Positions 1 to 11,414 of a stretch of DNA of 64,000 nt are shown one piece after another. The stretch spans positions 185,753,829 through 185,817,828 of the forward strand of contig JAHLJT010009419.1 of assembly GCA_031308135.1 (NCBI GenBank). The letters are read 5' to 3'. The notes below the pieces were generated by a model. It saw only the letters and a list, made by a program, of their open reading frames with translations, had not been told where the DNA came from and did not search any database. The DNA is from Acheta domesticus. Lineage: Eukaryota > Arthropoda > Insecta > Orthoptera > Gryllidae. Position numbers and translations under genes: made by a program. The stretch's first letter is position 1, and the number at the start of each line of letters is the position of its first letter.

Positions 1-877
1 AATTTGCCCAAATATCCAGTGAAGGCGCAGGCACAGTAGGTGGACTAGACGTTTGTTCCGTTCGCATACTCGCGTTTGATAATTAATATTTGTGTTTTTA
101 AAATTAATTAGACAAACTACCTTTTATAGTATTTTCTGACGTTATTTCATTAATAAGGTTACTGTTAAAACCAATGTAACATAAACAGCTTTAATAATTC
201 ATTTGGTGTTAGTATTTGTGTATTTTGTTGACATTACATGATCGCATTTACGGCGTAGACCCGGCCAAGTCCGAGATATTTCCCGTCCTAGACAGAAAAT
301 GTGAAGCTTTTCGTACTATAAATACTTCATAAAATTAAATTTCTACGATGACTGTGCAAAGAAGTTTTTTTATTGTTCAAAGAAGAATCTATATTTTATA
401 CCTAGGTGTTGCCATTATTGAAATAAACAGCAAGTGAATTTAAAAAGTGTTGTGGCAATAGTTTATATATTCGAACATTCGAACGTCTGAACGCCCGAAA
501 CAATATTATTTTCGTGAAACGTTATAGAAGCCCCACTTTCATCGAATAGACTAAAATACGCACTTTTGTGTGTGCATATTTCTCATTTTAAGAGCAAGTT
601 TTCCTATTTTTAAAGCACATTTGCATGCATATTTTGAGGATTTTTAATGCATATGTATCCGCACTCTAGTAATATCTCTAGTATATACTGCTGGCCAGTG
701 CTGGCAACATAATCGCAGGTCAAGTGTGCATGTACGCATTTTGGCGGTGCGTTCGTTTACAGGAAGTTCAATTGTAAATGGCTTCCTCTCTATCTCTTGC
801 AATGGCATTGCCCTGCATGACGTTTATTTGTTTCCCGTCAAAGTGGTCCCTTTTTAGAGTAACTCTGCACGTAAAGT
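1..877. other. AT-rich sequence without a recognised gene
   Basis: I see no convincing coding region. The open frame that starts near 778 runs into the foldback repeat at 878-1101, so it is not treated as a gene. The segment could be intron or intergenic DNA. Confidence 0.4.
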
Positions 878-1101
878 GCGATTTTTCTAACTCTGCCCCT
901 CAAGCCCCTATGGCCACGATGGAGGATCACACAGCATGTCGCGTCTTTCTCCGTCGAGCCGCTAGAGGTCGCATGATCGCAAGCACTACTTGATACGGTC
1001 GCGATCATGTGATATCTGGCGGCACAAGTGAGAACGTCGCGAAATACCGTGACACATTCCATCGTGAAGACGGGCCTTGAGGGGCAAAGTTAGAAAAATC
1101 G
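878..1101. repeat. foldback (inverted-repeat) element, MITE-like
   Basis: The left arm begins GCGATTTTTCTAAC at 878. The right arm, ending at 1101, is its reverse complement with one mismatch over the outer 27 bases. Weaker inverted similarity continues inward through CGATGGA and CATGATCGC to near the centre, so most of the 224 bp could fold into one imperfect hairpin. No target-site duplication was clear. It lies just upstream of the GC-rich open frame at 1153-1424. Confidence 0.7.
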
Positions 1102-1152
1102 CAGTATAGAACTTGCGAGGCGCTCACGGGCGGTGTGGCTGGGCTGTTGCAG

Positions 1153-1424
1153 GCGAAGGCGCGGAGGGCAGCGCGGAGGAGCGGCAGCGCGGCGCCGAGA
1201 GCAAGGAGGCCGCCGCGGCGGTGGAGGCGCCCGCGGGCCACGCCGAGGCGGCGGGCGAGGCGAGCGACGCCGCCCCCGCGGCCGCGCCGGCCCCCGCCGG
1301 CCCCGCCGCGCCCCACGACCGCCTCGCCGGCCTGCTGTCGCGCCGGCGGCCCGGCGGCGGCGGCGGCGCGCTGCGCAAGCCCGGAGCGCCCATCGCGCGC
1401 CCCGCCCACGCCGCGGACGCGTAG
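1153..1424 (+). CDS. possible GC-rich terminal coding exon, unrecognised protein
   Basis: An AG at 1151-1152 (GTTGCAG) could be a splice acceptor for an open frame ending at a TAG at 1422-1424. The translation is rich in Ala, Glu, Gly and Pro. It changes from an acidic Ala/Glu stretch to a basic C terminus containing DRLAGLLSRRR and GALRKPGAPIARP. The block is far more GC-rich than its surroundings and is followed by a C/T-rich tract that would suit a 3' UTR. I do not recognise the protein. Other frames are open too because the DNA is so GC-rich, and the polypyrimidine tract is weak. It could instead be a CpG island or 5' exon of a gene on the other strand, where frames are also open. No function is proposed. 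Confidence 0.35.
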
Positions 1425-3910
1425 ACGCCCCTCCCCTCCCCTCCCCCCTCCCTCCACAAACTCTCGGAGAGACACGCGCTCACGAACCGCCTCTAGCGCG
1501 GCCTTCCTTCCTTCGTGACACTTCTCGCCGGGTCTCCTCCTTTTTCCGCGTTGCTCTTTTCCTATTCAAATAGTCGTGTTTCTTTTTCTCTCTTTCATTT
1601 ATTTTCATCTGAATCTATCTATCCCACAATTTCAGCAAACTGACATCTTCTCCTTTTATTTTTCTCCTCGAATTAATGTGCATTTTATTTCTTTTCTACT
1701 TTCCTTTTTAGCACTTTCTTTTCTATTTTCTTTTTTTTAGCTTTAAAGTCGGTAATGCCTCATTTGAAATATTCGGTTTCTATATGTGTTAATTTTGCTG
1801 AAATCGAATGGTTTTATTGCTTCCACTCCCATTTTCCTGGTCGTAGAACTTCTACTGCCTCTATACGAAGAACTTAACATTTCAAACTTCCAAGCTGCTC
1901 CTCGCAGAAGGCAACCATGTATGTTCGCTATTTTCTATTATTCTTTCAATATTTCAATATTCTAATTCATATTATATATTGTTTGACATTTCGTAAAGTT
2001 AAATGTTAATATTGATTTATGATGTTGACGAGTTTATTTTCGTCTCAAAGAAAGTGACTTGGTTGCTTTTTGCAGACTCTTCTACAACTTTCTTCTTATT
2101 CTATTAGCTTATTTTCTGAGAAGCTGATCTCCAATTTTACTACTGTCCCCTCCCCAACTCTGTCTTGACAGTACATATAGACAGGCATGTTTTGAGACAT
2201 GCAGGAGTGAATGGTTGAGTCTAAAGAATGCATTTTGCCATATATTTTGTTAATTTTTATTATCATTTTTGAAGCTGCATTGCCTATTGATATTCCAAAA
2301 GCCATGTGCAAATGGGATCTGGCTCTGCATACGTGAACTAACTACATAAGGCTTGGAACGAATGATCGAATGGTTGAGGTGATTGATGGGCAAATTTTGT
2401 CCCAATAAATGAAAGGATGAGGTGCTGTTTTTGAGGGAGCAATAATGCTAGCCCATAATTGTCAAGTTACTATGTAGGTTATAATATGCCTTAGTTTACC
2501 TGGTTGTTTAAAATCAGAAAGGGAAGGTTGTTGCAGCATTCATACTACATATTGTTCAATGTGGGTGAATATTATATTTTTTATATTTGATAGTGTGGGT
2601 TAAACAGTACTGATTTTCAGAGTGTTAACACGATGTTATACCACACTTTGTTATTTCATGTTGAATAACTTTGAGAAATGTGAGACATTTTTCAAGCTAA
2701 AATATCTGGTAGTATTTTAACAACAGTACAGACTGGAGACCGTTAAAGAGAGTACTGCAAGCAAATATTCACCCAAAACATGTACTCAACTTGTGCCTTC
2801 TGTTCAATTTATATATTCATATTCAAGTACAATACCATTAAACATACAACATTAGAAATATACCACTAATGAATGAGAATGCCGGAAGTGTTTGAGAAAC
2901 CTACTGTCAACAAGATGTCAACCTTCTGTCAATTTGTAGTCTTCATGCCGAAATGTAAAATCAAACAACCAGAGATAGTGTATCTGTAGAAAAGGTAGTG
3001 AAATATATTTATTAACTGCAGTAAAAAAGAATAATCACGAATTTAAAGACAACGGTGTCAAAATTCAAAAAAGAATACAACAATCACGGAAGGTTATTCT
3101 TTAAGCACATATTTTAATATTATATTAAAGATGGAAAGAAATTTCCCAGCACTCGTACAACTGAGAAAAGAGTGTTACAGTCATAATATGCTTTTCTTTT
3201 ATTTATCAACTTTCTGGATGAGTAGCTTGTTGTTTCATGGGCAAAGAAAACCAGTAATGTGTTATATGTAGCTAAAGAAAAGAATTAAAAAATGAAATGC
3301 TACTCTGGACATTCTGGTTTCCAACAACATTCTGGCAAGTACTGCAAATGTAAATCCATCAAACCACATGCTTGTTTTCTATTAATGATTTCCCCTGATG
3401 TTCAAAAAGGGAGACTTTTCGCAAAATTAAGCAAGACATTATTGACTTGACTTTATGGCATGTGGAACTTCAATTCTCGAAAGGTATTTCCCAGTTAGTA
3501 TCAGTGTATGAATGTGCCAATTGCTGAGAATTTTTGTAAATATTTTCTGTATTTTCTTGAGAAAAAGAGTAAATAAATATCTCTATACATCAATGCTGAA
3601 GTTCTTTATTGTCTTAAACCTTTTCTAAGATAAAACACTTAACACAAGAAATATTTTTACCAATATCAATATACGTTTAAATTAACGATGCAACTTCTGG
3701 TCATCGAAGAATTGTCAATGATTTTGTTAGATACCCAAGAAGACTGAAAAATACAAAAACAATGAATCAGTTTCTATTTGTCTGAAAATACAAATATTTG
3801 ATTACATGAATCCGTAATTTCTCATACCTATTGTAACGACTATATTCCCATATTCAGTGCGTCACTTCACGACATAGCGGACGTCTTGCGAAGAAGAGGA
3901 AAGAAGCTTC

Positions 3911-3911
<1 letters not shown>
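1425..3911. other. AT-rich sequence, nothing coding recognised
   Basis: The segment starts with a C/T-rich tract (1425-1600) and is then AT-rich. If 1153-1424 is a last exon, its 3' UTR would begin here; AATAAA occurs near 2404 and AAATAAATA near 3574. A 71-codon minus-strand frame at 2096-2311 has no recognisable features. Confidence 0.4.
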
Positions 3912-3964
<53 letters not shown>

Positions 3965-3979
3965 TATATATATATATAT
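3912..3979. repeat. (AT)n microsatellite
   Basis: A nearly pure AT dinucleotide tract directly abuts the left end of the DNA transposon at 3980. A matching (TA)n tract abuts the right end at 12663, so the transposon appears to have inserted into one longer tract. Confidence 0.95.
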
Positions 3980-4416
3980 GGGTCATTCCACGTAAAACCG
4001 GACAGAAAAAAACCTTAGGTGTTTCAAATTCTCTAATATTTTTTTACACTATCTATTATGAAAAGTAAGAGACACGTATTTTTTTGTTTAGCCGAGAATA
4101 CATTATTTTTGAAGTTACAATTATTGAAATATATTAATTTTTCTCCAATGTCGAGATGTTTAATAATTTTTAACTCCAAATGTATTGCTTGTAAAAACTT
4201 AAACTTGATCGCAAATTAAAGCTAAAGAAGCAATCTTTCGACAAGTGTTTGTAAATAATTGCATATTTTTATATTGTGTTTTTTAAATTGTTTATAATTT
4301 TTAAAACGCGTTTTTTAAGATGATTCCCATGATTTTTTGTTTTAAACTCGACGGCAATAAATTCTTTAGACTTTCATCTCCATTTCTGCAAATTTTCAAA
4401 ATGGCTTCTGTTTTAA
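3980..4416. repeat. left terminal inverted repeat of the DNA transposon
   Basis: This arm pairs with 12219-12662 in reverse complement. The outer ~23 bp are strongly conserved, the middle is diverged, and TTTCAAAATGGCTTCTG marks the inner end. Confidence 0.7.
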
Positions 4417-4741
4417 AACTCACGTAAAAAAATAATATTCAACGGAGCGCAGAGCATTTTCTCGACCGCCGCTGCGCGCCGCTGCCATTCCGCTTTGTCA
4501 ATGCTCCCTGTGCCTTCCTCCACTCGACTTACGGCAACACTGCCCCCGCCCTTTTATCGATGTCAGCAAGTCGTTTACCACCCAAGGCAATGGCAGGAAG
4601 TCGACCAAGCAATACAAACATTGGGATCAGTTTACATCCAAGAGTGTGTGACACAGTGCAAATAATATCCTCGTTTGTGACGCGTGTGCGAGTGCCCGTG
4701 CGCTTCATTCTTTCTAGGAGAGTGACAAAAAATAATTGAAG

Positions 4742-4945
4742 ATGTCAGGTACAATGAAGATACGCTTTGATTCATGTTTTAATCCTTTCAATCTAGAAAA
4801 GTATGGTAGAACTGAATGTAAAAATTTAAGACATGTAATACGAAGTATCCTTCAAAAGTTGGGCACACAATACTTACAAATTACGCCGAACTTGAAAATT
4901 TGTAACATATGCAGATGGAGAACTTCAAAATGGTTTATAAAATGA
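4742..4945 (+). pseudogene. N-terminal fragment of an uncharacterised transposon protein
   Basis: An ATG at 4742 opens a 67-codon frame ending in TAA at 4943-4945. It lies downstream of a GC-richer stretch (4441-4720) that may be the transposon's promoter and leader. The peptide contains CFNPFNLEKYG and a closely spaced Cys pair in KICNICRWRTSK, suggesting a metal-binding N terminus. The following sequence is Glu/Asp-rich in several frames with stops (to about 5190), so the frame is broken before the LINE insertion at 5240. It fits as the first part of the protein whose middle lies at 11415-11807. The function is unknown. Confidence 0.4.
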
Positions 4946-5513
4946 ATGTCAAACTTCTAAAGGTACCATTGAAACATTTTCCAGCAAACCTGGTACAAGT
5001 CATCAGAGTAGAAATTCAGAAGAAGACAATAATTCGTAATTGAACATTGAAATGAGAGATAATGGTGATCTAACTCCTAGTGAAGAATTTTGATATAGAA
5101 GAGGTAGAAGAAGAACATGAAAATGAATACATCTTAGAAGAATTGAAAAAAAAATACAAAACTACTGATGATGATAAAACTTAAAATTTTAACGATTTTC
5201 GAAGATTGGTCTTTTCCTAAAGTTAAAAAACATTTGGATTGATTGATTGAATAGGGTTTAGAGGGCGCTTCGACTGCTGTGGTCATTTGCGCCCATGCCA
5301 GAGTATTTGGAGAAAAGAATATTCAGTGTTGCATATGTAACTTACTCACTGTTTAAAAGCATGTACATTGGCTAAAAAGAAGGCTCGAATCCTGCTTCAG
5401 GCATACTTGTAGAAATGGCAGAAGGAAAATAGAAAAAGGGCGCGTAAAATTTATCTTAAAACGTAAAATTGGCTGTAAAGGGGCCAAAAAACAACATAAA
5501 ACATTGTTATCTT

Positions 5514-8500
5514 TCAAATAAAATTATATATTCTGCTTTCTCTCAAAAAACAAAAAAGTTTTGAGAGCGCAGAATCGTCTTCCCCGAGCACCACTTGTAG
5601 CGAGTTGCCCAGGTCATGTCTTCGTCGACTGCCAACAAATTTCCTACAGTACAGCAGGACGTGTTCCACGGAAAGAACAGTCTTGCACGAGTCACAGATG
5701 GGGCGAGTTTCATTTCGAAGAATGAAGCCGTGAGAGAAATGGCAGTGTCCGATACGAAGACGGGTTAAAATAACTTCCTCGCGTCTACAGGACCGTGATG
5801 AGGAGCGCCAGGGATACACAGAATTCTTTATCGCACTTAGTTTGAAAGTGCTATTGTGCCACTCTGTTTGCCACGCTCTAAGCACGGATCGTTTCAAGAA
5901 AGCCTGAACATCGGACAATGGCACAGAAGGGATGTCGATACGAGTTTTACGAGTCGCTGATTTCGCCGCCTGGTCGGCCAGTTCGTTCCCTCTGATACTC
6001 ACGTGGCCTGGGACCCAACTAAGTACCAGGTCATAGCGGCGGGACAGAAGACGATAAATCAGGCTTTGAACGGATAAGGTCAGGTAGTCTGACGAAGGAC
6101 GGGAGACGGCTTGAAGAGAGCTGAGAGAATCGGAACAGATAACTACTCGCCGCAACGTCGCTGATTCAATGTATTTTAGGGCCTCAAAGATTGCAAACAT
6201 TTCGGCAGTGAAAATACTGCATTTGGAGTGAAGCCGAAATGATTTGGTGGCCCTGATACAGTAAAAACCACATGCCACCGCGTCGCTGCACGATGAACCA
6301 TCCGTGTATAAGAATAAATGATCCGGATAGGATTCTCTCATTTCCAGAAACTGCTTCTGGTAAACCAGAGGACTAGTAGTTTGTTTGGGCAGATGGGAGA
6401 GTCTGAAGTCAATACTGGGAAGGAGGAGTTTCCAAGGGGGGATCCCGTCACTTGTGGGTTTCACAGGGGTGGGAAGTTCTACATTTAATTCCCGGAGAAG
6501 GTTTCGTAATCTAATACCTGGGGGATGGGGTAACGACGTTCGAAGAATGTACGAGGACTCATACTTTGGGTGGATGATTATACGACGACAAGGGTGGTCA
6601 ACCAGTCCCGACACTTTAGCCCCATAAGAGGCTAATAAAATATCTCGCCTTCGGCTCAGAGATGGTTCTCCAGCTTCGGCCAAGAGGCATTCGATGCGAC
6701 TCGTGCGGTAGGCGCCTGTACTAATTCTTATACCGGCGTTGTGAATGGTATTTAATGGCCGGAGGGTTGATGGTGACGCTGACCCATATACAATACATCC
6801 ATAATCCAAAATAGAGCGGATGAGGGTTCTATACAAACGCAAGAGACACACACGGTCAGCTCCCCAAGAGCTGCCTGTAAGGGTGCGGAGAAGGTTCAGA
6901 GGTGAGACACATCGGCTCTTCAGTTTACGTATATGATTTCGCCAAGTTAGGCTCTTATCGAAAGTAAGCCCAAGGAAAGTTGCAGAGTCCACAAAAGGTA
7001 GAAGATGGCTTCCAAGAAAAAGATCGGGGTGGTTATGAAGATGATAAATCCTGCAGAAGTGCATACAGCTAGTTTTTCATGCGGAGAATTTAAAACCTGT
7101 CGCATCAGTCCATTCCTGCAATTTGTTGAGGACAAGTTGTAATTGTCTCTCTATCACTTGAATACTCTTGGAAGAGCAGAAAATGGCAAAGTCGTCAACG
7201 AAGAGCGATGCTTTCACCGGCTCTCGGATTATCGACGCTATACTATTGATAGCGATGGCAAACAGAGTGACACTCAGAATTGAGCCCTGAGGGACCCCGT
7301 TTTCTAAATGGTGGCTGGCGGATAACCTGTCACCAAGGCGAACGCGGAAGTATCTTGAGGAAAGAAAGGCTACTAAAAAAAGGGGGAGCCGGCCCCTAAG
7401 ACCCCAAGAATGGATGGTGCGAAGAATGCCGTACCTCCAGGTAGTATCATAAGCTTTCTCTATATCAAAGAAAATTGCTACCAGGTGTTGACGTAGCACG
7501 AAAGCAGTGGAGATCTGTGTGGTAAGGGTGACAAGGTGGTCCATGGTTGACCTGTTCTTCCTGAAACCACATTGGATGGGGGTAAGTAGGTTTCTCTGCT
7601 CCAGGTGCCAGACCAAACGCGTATTCACCATTCGCTCCAGAAGTTTGCATATACAGCTTGTGAGCGAGATTGGACGGTAGGTTGACGGCTTTGTCCTGTC
7701 CTTTCCTTCTTTAGGAATAGGAATAATAATCGCTTCGCGCCAGGTTCTAGGGAAGGTATGTTCCATCCAAATCTTATTGAAGATACGGAGGAGAAAGATA
7801 CGTGCCTCTTCCGGCAGGTGTTTTAACATTTGGTTGTGTATCTGGTCTGGTCCTGGAGCAGAATCTTTCCCACGGGTGAGCGCACAGGAAAATTCATCCA
7901 TGGAGAAAGGGGCGTTATAATCTTCCTCCAGGCAGGTAGAGAAGTCCAATCTGCATTTCTCCATTCTACTCTTAGTTTTCAAGAAGCTAGGGGAGTAGTG
8001 TAAGGAACTGGAGGAATTTTCATAATGACAGGCCAATTCCTCAACTACTTTTTCTGGAGAAGTAATAAGATTTCCATTAATAAGAAGTCCTGGGACAGAT
8101 GATGGGGAAAATCTTCCTCCGATCTGTCGGATCTTTCGCCATACTACTTTAGGCGGGGTATGGCAAGAAAGAGAAGAGATAAAGGCTCTCCAGGAAGCGG
8201 TCTTACTTTCCCGTATTACTAATCTGGCTCTGGCCCGCTTTCTTTTGAAATCGATCAGGTTTGATGCGGTGGGGAACCTATTGAGCCTAGCGAGTGCTTG
8301 CTTTCGGTCTCGCACCGCGGTGGCACAGTCAGCATTCCACCAAGGCACAGGGACGCGTCGTGGCCGACACGTAGACTTCGGGATTGCAATGGTGGCTGCG
8401 CGAAGAACGGCGTCGGTGAATTGGGCCACCAAGGTATCGATATTATTTGAGAAGTGGTCTGGCATTATAATTTTCTCGCTGAATGTATCCCAGTCGGCTC

Positions 8501-9190
8501 GATGGAATAGCCAGCGAGGAGGGTAGATGACGTCTAAATCAGGGACATTAAAGTGGACCAAAGTGGGAAAATGGTCACTCCCATGTAGATCATCGAGTAC
8601 GGTCCACTCTACCATGGTAGATAGGGATGGACTGCAGAGTGCCAGATCGATTGACGAGAAGGTGTTTGACGCCATGGAGAAATGAGTGTGATTCCCGGAG
8701 TTCAGAAGAATTAAGTTTTGCTGGTCAATAATATTTTCGAGGATAGAACCTCTCGGGCAGGTCCTCGTGCCACCCCAGAGGGGATTGTGGGCATTAAAAT
8801 CCCCCGCAATAAAAAAGGGGCGGGCAACTGAGAAAAAACATCTTCGAGTTCCTCTTGTGACACGACTTGGCCAGGGGGAATGTATATACTACACACCGTA
8901 AAAGAGAACGATGGTAGGTGTACCCGTACGCAAACTGTTTGGAGGTCGGTTCGAACGTTGTGTTCCTCCGAGAACAGGGAGTCGCGGATGAGTACCGCAA
9001 CGCCGCCGTGAGCACGAAGTCCGTCGTCTTGATCAAACCGATAGATGTTAAATCCGCGAAGAGACAGGGGATGATGAGGGAGAAGATGAGTTTCCTGAAG
9101 ACAGACTATAAATGGTTTGTGGCGAGAAATTATTAATCTTAATTCTTCTGAGTGAGCACGAAGACCATTTAAGTTCCATGAGAGAGCCAT
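5514..9190 (-). pseudogene. LINE copy A ORF2: endonuclease, reverse transcriptase, RNase H (broken)
   Basis: ORF2 starts MALSWNLNGLRAHS at 9190. Endonuclease motifs include CLQETHL, SSIDLALCS and HGSDHFP. Copy A has six A in a homopolymer at about 8811-8816 where copy B has seven. This shifts the frame inside the endonuclease just before the GDFNAH motif. Downstream, the RT shows RPISLTSC, FFDIEKAYD, NGVPQGSIL and the catalytic LFVDDFAIF. An in-frame TGA at 7077-7079 separates the RT from the C-terminal 516 codons. Those hold RNase H (YTDGSS, TAEM, CSDSLSS, NELADQAAKS) and a terminal C-x2-C...H-x4-C motif. Ends at 5514. Confidence 0.92.
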
Positions 9191-9199
9191 TATGAGAAA

Positions 9200-10534
9200 T
9201 TATTTCTTTGGTTGCTTTTTTTTCTTTCTCACCTTCTGAATGGTTGTAGAGGAACTCTCGTGGGGTTCCTCATCAACAGCAGAGTCATCCTGACTGCTGC
9301 TGGATATGGTCGGGGGGTTTTCCCGACTTTTGGCCACGGGTGACCGAGATCTATAGAGGCTGGAGGATCGTCCGATGTGATTCTCAGAGACAGAAAGAGG
9401 TGGACGGGATTTGGATGACGTATTTTTCCTGGGAGGCGGTGTCTGTTTAAGATCGATTTCAGTAGAAGTCTCAGTGGTCGATTTCTGGTGGTGTTTTTGC
9501 ACAGGTTTTTTGTACTTTGTGGGAATTATAATTTTCCCACCTTGGATACATGCCGAATCTTCGGGGAAGTCTGTCGGCGACACCTGACAACTAAAGTGCG
9601 AAACTACCGCTGGGGTACAGTGAGTTTGACAACTCGCTGTTACCCCCGGGGACTTAGGTTTTACAGCACTAGAAAAGGATCGAGATAGGTCCACTGGATT
9701 CCTGATTTGGAACCTACGCTTCGCCTCAGGGAAGGAAACCTTTTCGGTTACCCTTATTTTTTGGATTTCCCTTTCCCGGAGAAACGTGGGACACTGGTTG
9801 TCGTTGGCTGGGTGATCGCCTTCGCAGTTCACACAGTGCGGTGGTTTGTCGCAGGGTTGTGGGTCGTGAACTGATGATCCGCACTTCCCGCAAACCGCGT
9901 TTACGGACATACATCGCTGTTGGGTATGCCCAAACCTTTGACACTTGAAACAGCGCAAAGGGTTCGGCACATACTGCCGCACACGGAGGTTGTAGAAAGC
10001 GGTGACGATCCTTTCCGGGAGAGATGGTCGGTCAAAAGTAAGGATCAGGGTAGAAGTTGGGAACACTTTCCCCTGCTCCTTCCTTCCGATCCTGTACACC
10101 TCAGTCACGCCAAAGGTCTTAAAAAAGTTTAGAAGATCTTCCTCCGTTTCAGTAGCAAAGTCCTCGTGGTTGACTACGCCTTTGCTCAGGTTCAAGGTGG
10201 GATGAACCGTGACTACTACCTGGAGGCCGGCAATCTGCTTCGTATTTTGAATTTTTACAATCTGCTCGTCGGTACGCGCTTCAAAAAGAATGGTTCCATT
10301 CCTTTGTCGCACGACCGCTTGGAGCTTCCCGTAGGCTTCTTCGATGGCTCGCGCCAGACGGACAGCACTCACAGTTTTGAAAGTCTTACCTTCCTCGGCA
10401 CATGCCATGAGGAGGAAACGAGGCTTCTTGGGTCGATCTTCTTCTCTAGAAAAGAAACTATTCAAATCAATAGTTCTCTCGGCACATCTCCTCTTCCTTG
10501 CGGAAGAGGGCGGGGGAAAAGGTGAAGTATCCAT
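9200..10534 (-). CDS. LINE copy A ORF1, gag-like nucleic-acid-binding protein
   Basis: This 444-codon frame is intact. It probably encodes the RNA-binding ORF1 protein that packages LINE RNA into a ribonucleoprotein. A Ser/Pro-rich basic N terminus is followed by a globular region (about residues 55-195). Three zinc knuckles then follow at about residues 195-250: CFKCQRFGHTQQRC, CGKCGSSVHDPQPC and CVNCEGDHPANDNQC. The C-terminal third is Ser/Lys-rich and disordered-looking and ends in KKKKQPKK. The TAA stop is in the same frame as ORF2, with three sense codons between this stop and the ORF2 ATG. The corresponding ORF1 of copy B is broken twice. Confidence 0.9.
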   Translation of the reverse strand: MDTSPFPPPSSARKRRCAERTIDLNSFFSREEDRPKKPRFLLMACAEEGKTFKTVSAVRLARAIEEAYGKLQAVVRQRNGTILFEARTDEQIVKIQNTKQIAGLQVVVTVHPTLNLSKGVVNHEDFATETEEDLLNFFKTFGVTEVYRIGRKEQGKVFPTSTLILTFDRPSLPERIVTAFYNLRVRQYVPNPLRCFKCQRFGHTQQRCMSVNAVCGKCGSSVHDPQPCDKPPHCVNCEGDHPANDNQCPTFLREREIQKIRVTEKVSFPEAKRRFQIRNPVDLSRSFSSAVKPKSPGVTASCQTHCTPAVVSHFSCQVSPTDFPEDSACIQGGKIIIPTKYKKPVQKHHQKSTTETSTEIDLKQTPPPRKNTSSKSRPPLSVSENHIGRSSSLYRSRSPVAKSRENPPTISSSSQDDSAVDEEPHESSSTTIQKVRKKKKQPKK

Positions 10535-11116
10535 ATAGATGGAATAGTTTCATCCTCGTGGTCCCCACCCACCACGGAGCCCAACAAGGGGACACTCCAT
10601 CGGAGTGCCAGGGTTGCCACGAGGATATAGAGGGGGAATAACACAGCGCTGCACCGCCGTGGATTCCCCCGCTCACCCTGGAGTTCAGTACAAGACCTAG
10701 TCCGAGCCGATTGATCGGGAGTGGGTTAGCTCCCGACCGCCCGTCTAGAAGAGTCCGGGGCCAAAGCGAGTGTGTTGGAACCTACAGGGAATGTTCCCCA
10801 AAATACGTAATCAACGTACTCCTTAGTGCAAGGCGAACAGTAGCACTAGGACTAGATAGGGAAACAAACAGGTCCCTCAACTGCCAGGACACACATTCCC
10901 TCCGACACGGGTCGCCATGCACGGCAAACACATGGGTGGGCGTTCAGCATACAGAGAAGGCCAGTGAGGAAGAAAAAGGAGTGAAAAGAACGTATATGAC
11001 ATGAAATGAGAAGCAAGAAGATGAAAAAAAATGGAGAAAGGAACACTTGAGAGCCTTCTCTGCATCCCCCCGTCAGGACGTGGACCAACCCACCTCGACG
11101 GGAAAAACATTTGGAT

Positions 11117-11414
11117 GCATCTACTCACATGATAACTGTTTGTAAAACAACTAGCAACAAAGGAATATTGTCAACTCCGCATGAGAAATCCAGAAGAGCT
11201 ATCGTCGCTTCTGTACACCAATGTTGTGGCTTTTTATTGTTCAGAAGACGTTAGCCGTATAATGAGTAAATAAAGGAAAAAAATAATTTTATTTCAGTAA
11301 GAGAGAATGGGGGATATTCACAAACAAAAGAGGATTATACTGAGCAACATGAAAGAAACCTACTGACATTTTAAAGAAAAGTCTCCGCATCTAAAGATCA
11401 GATTTTCAAAGTTC
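11117..11414. other. DNA transposon interior, no intact frame
   Basis: This is the part of the long-TIR transposon to the right of the LINE TSD. It is AT-rich, has many stops, and probably carries decayed coding sequence connecting the fragments at 4742-4945 and 11415-11807. Confidence 0.4.

Larger units (their letters stand above)
5240..11102 (-). mobile_element. RNase H-encoding LINE (I-group-like), copy A, full length
   Basis: The element lies on the minus strand and is flanked by a perfect 14-bp target-site duplication, AAAAACATTTGGAT (5226-5239 and 11103-11116). Its 5' end is at 11102 (reads CCCGTCGAGG). About 570 bp of leader precede ORF1 (10534-9200) and ORF2 (9190-5514). The 3' end is a short CAAT-type simple repeat (the plus strand reads TGATTGATTGAATAGGG) instead of poly(A), as in I-type LINEs. 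Domain order is CCHC gag-like ORF1, apurinic-type endonuclease, reverse transcriptase, RNase H and a Cys/His motif. Clade assignment to the I group is inferred from the RNase H domain and simple-repeat tail. Confidence 0.93.

Noticed and set aside
1005..1573. Several overlapping minus- and plus-strand frames in the GC-rich block
   Set aside because: High GC lowers stop frequency in all frames. Only the plus frame ending at 1424 with a possible acceptor was kept, and at low confidence.
2096..2311. 71-codon minus-strand frame
   Set aside because: No recognisable motif, no splice context and composition typical of random AT-rich DNA.
10711..11128. Small plus and minus frames in the LINE A leader (and the same in LINE B, 20788-21347)
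   Set aside because: They lie in the 5' untranslated region of the LINE, opposite to or outside its known frames.
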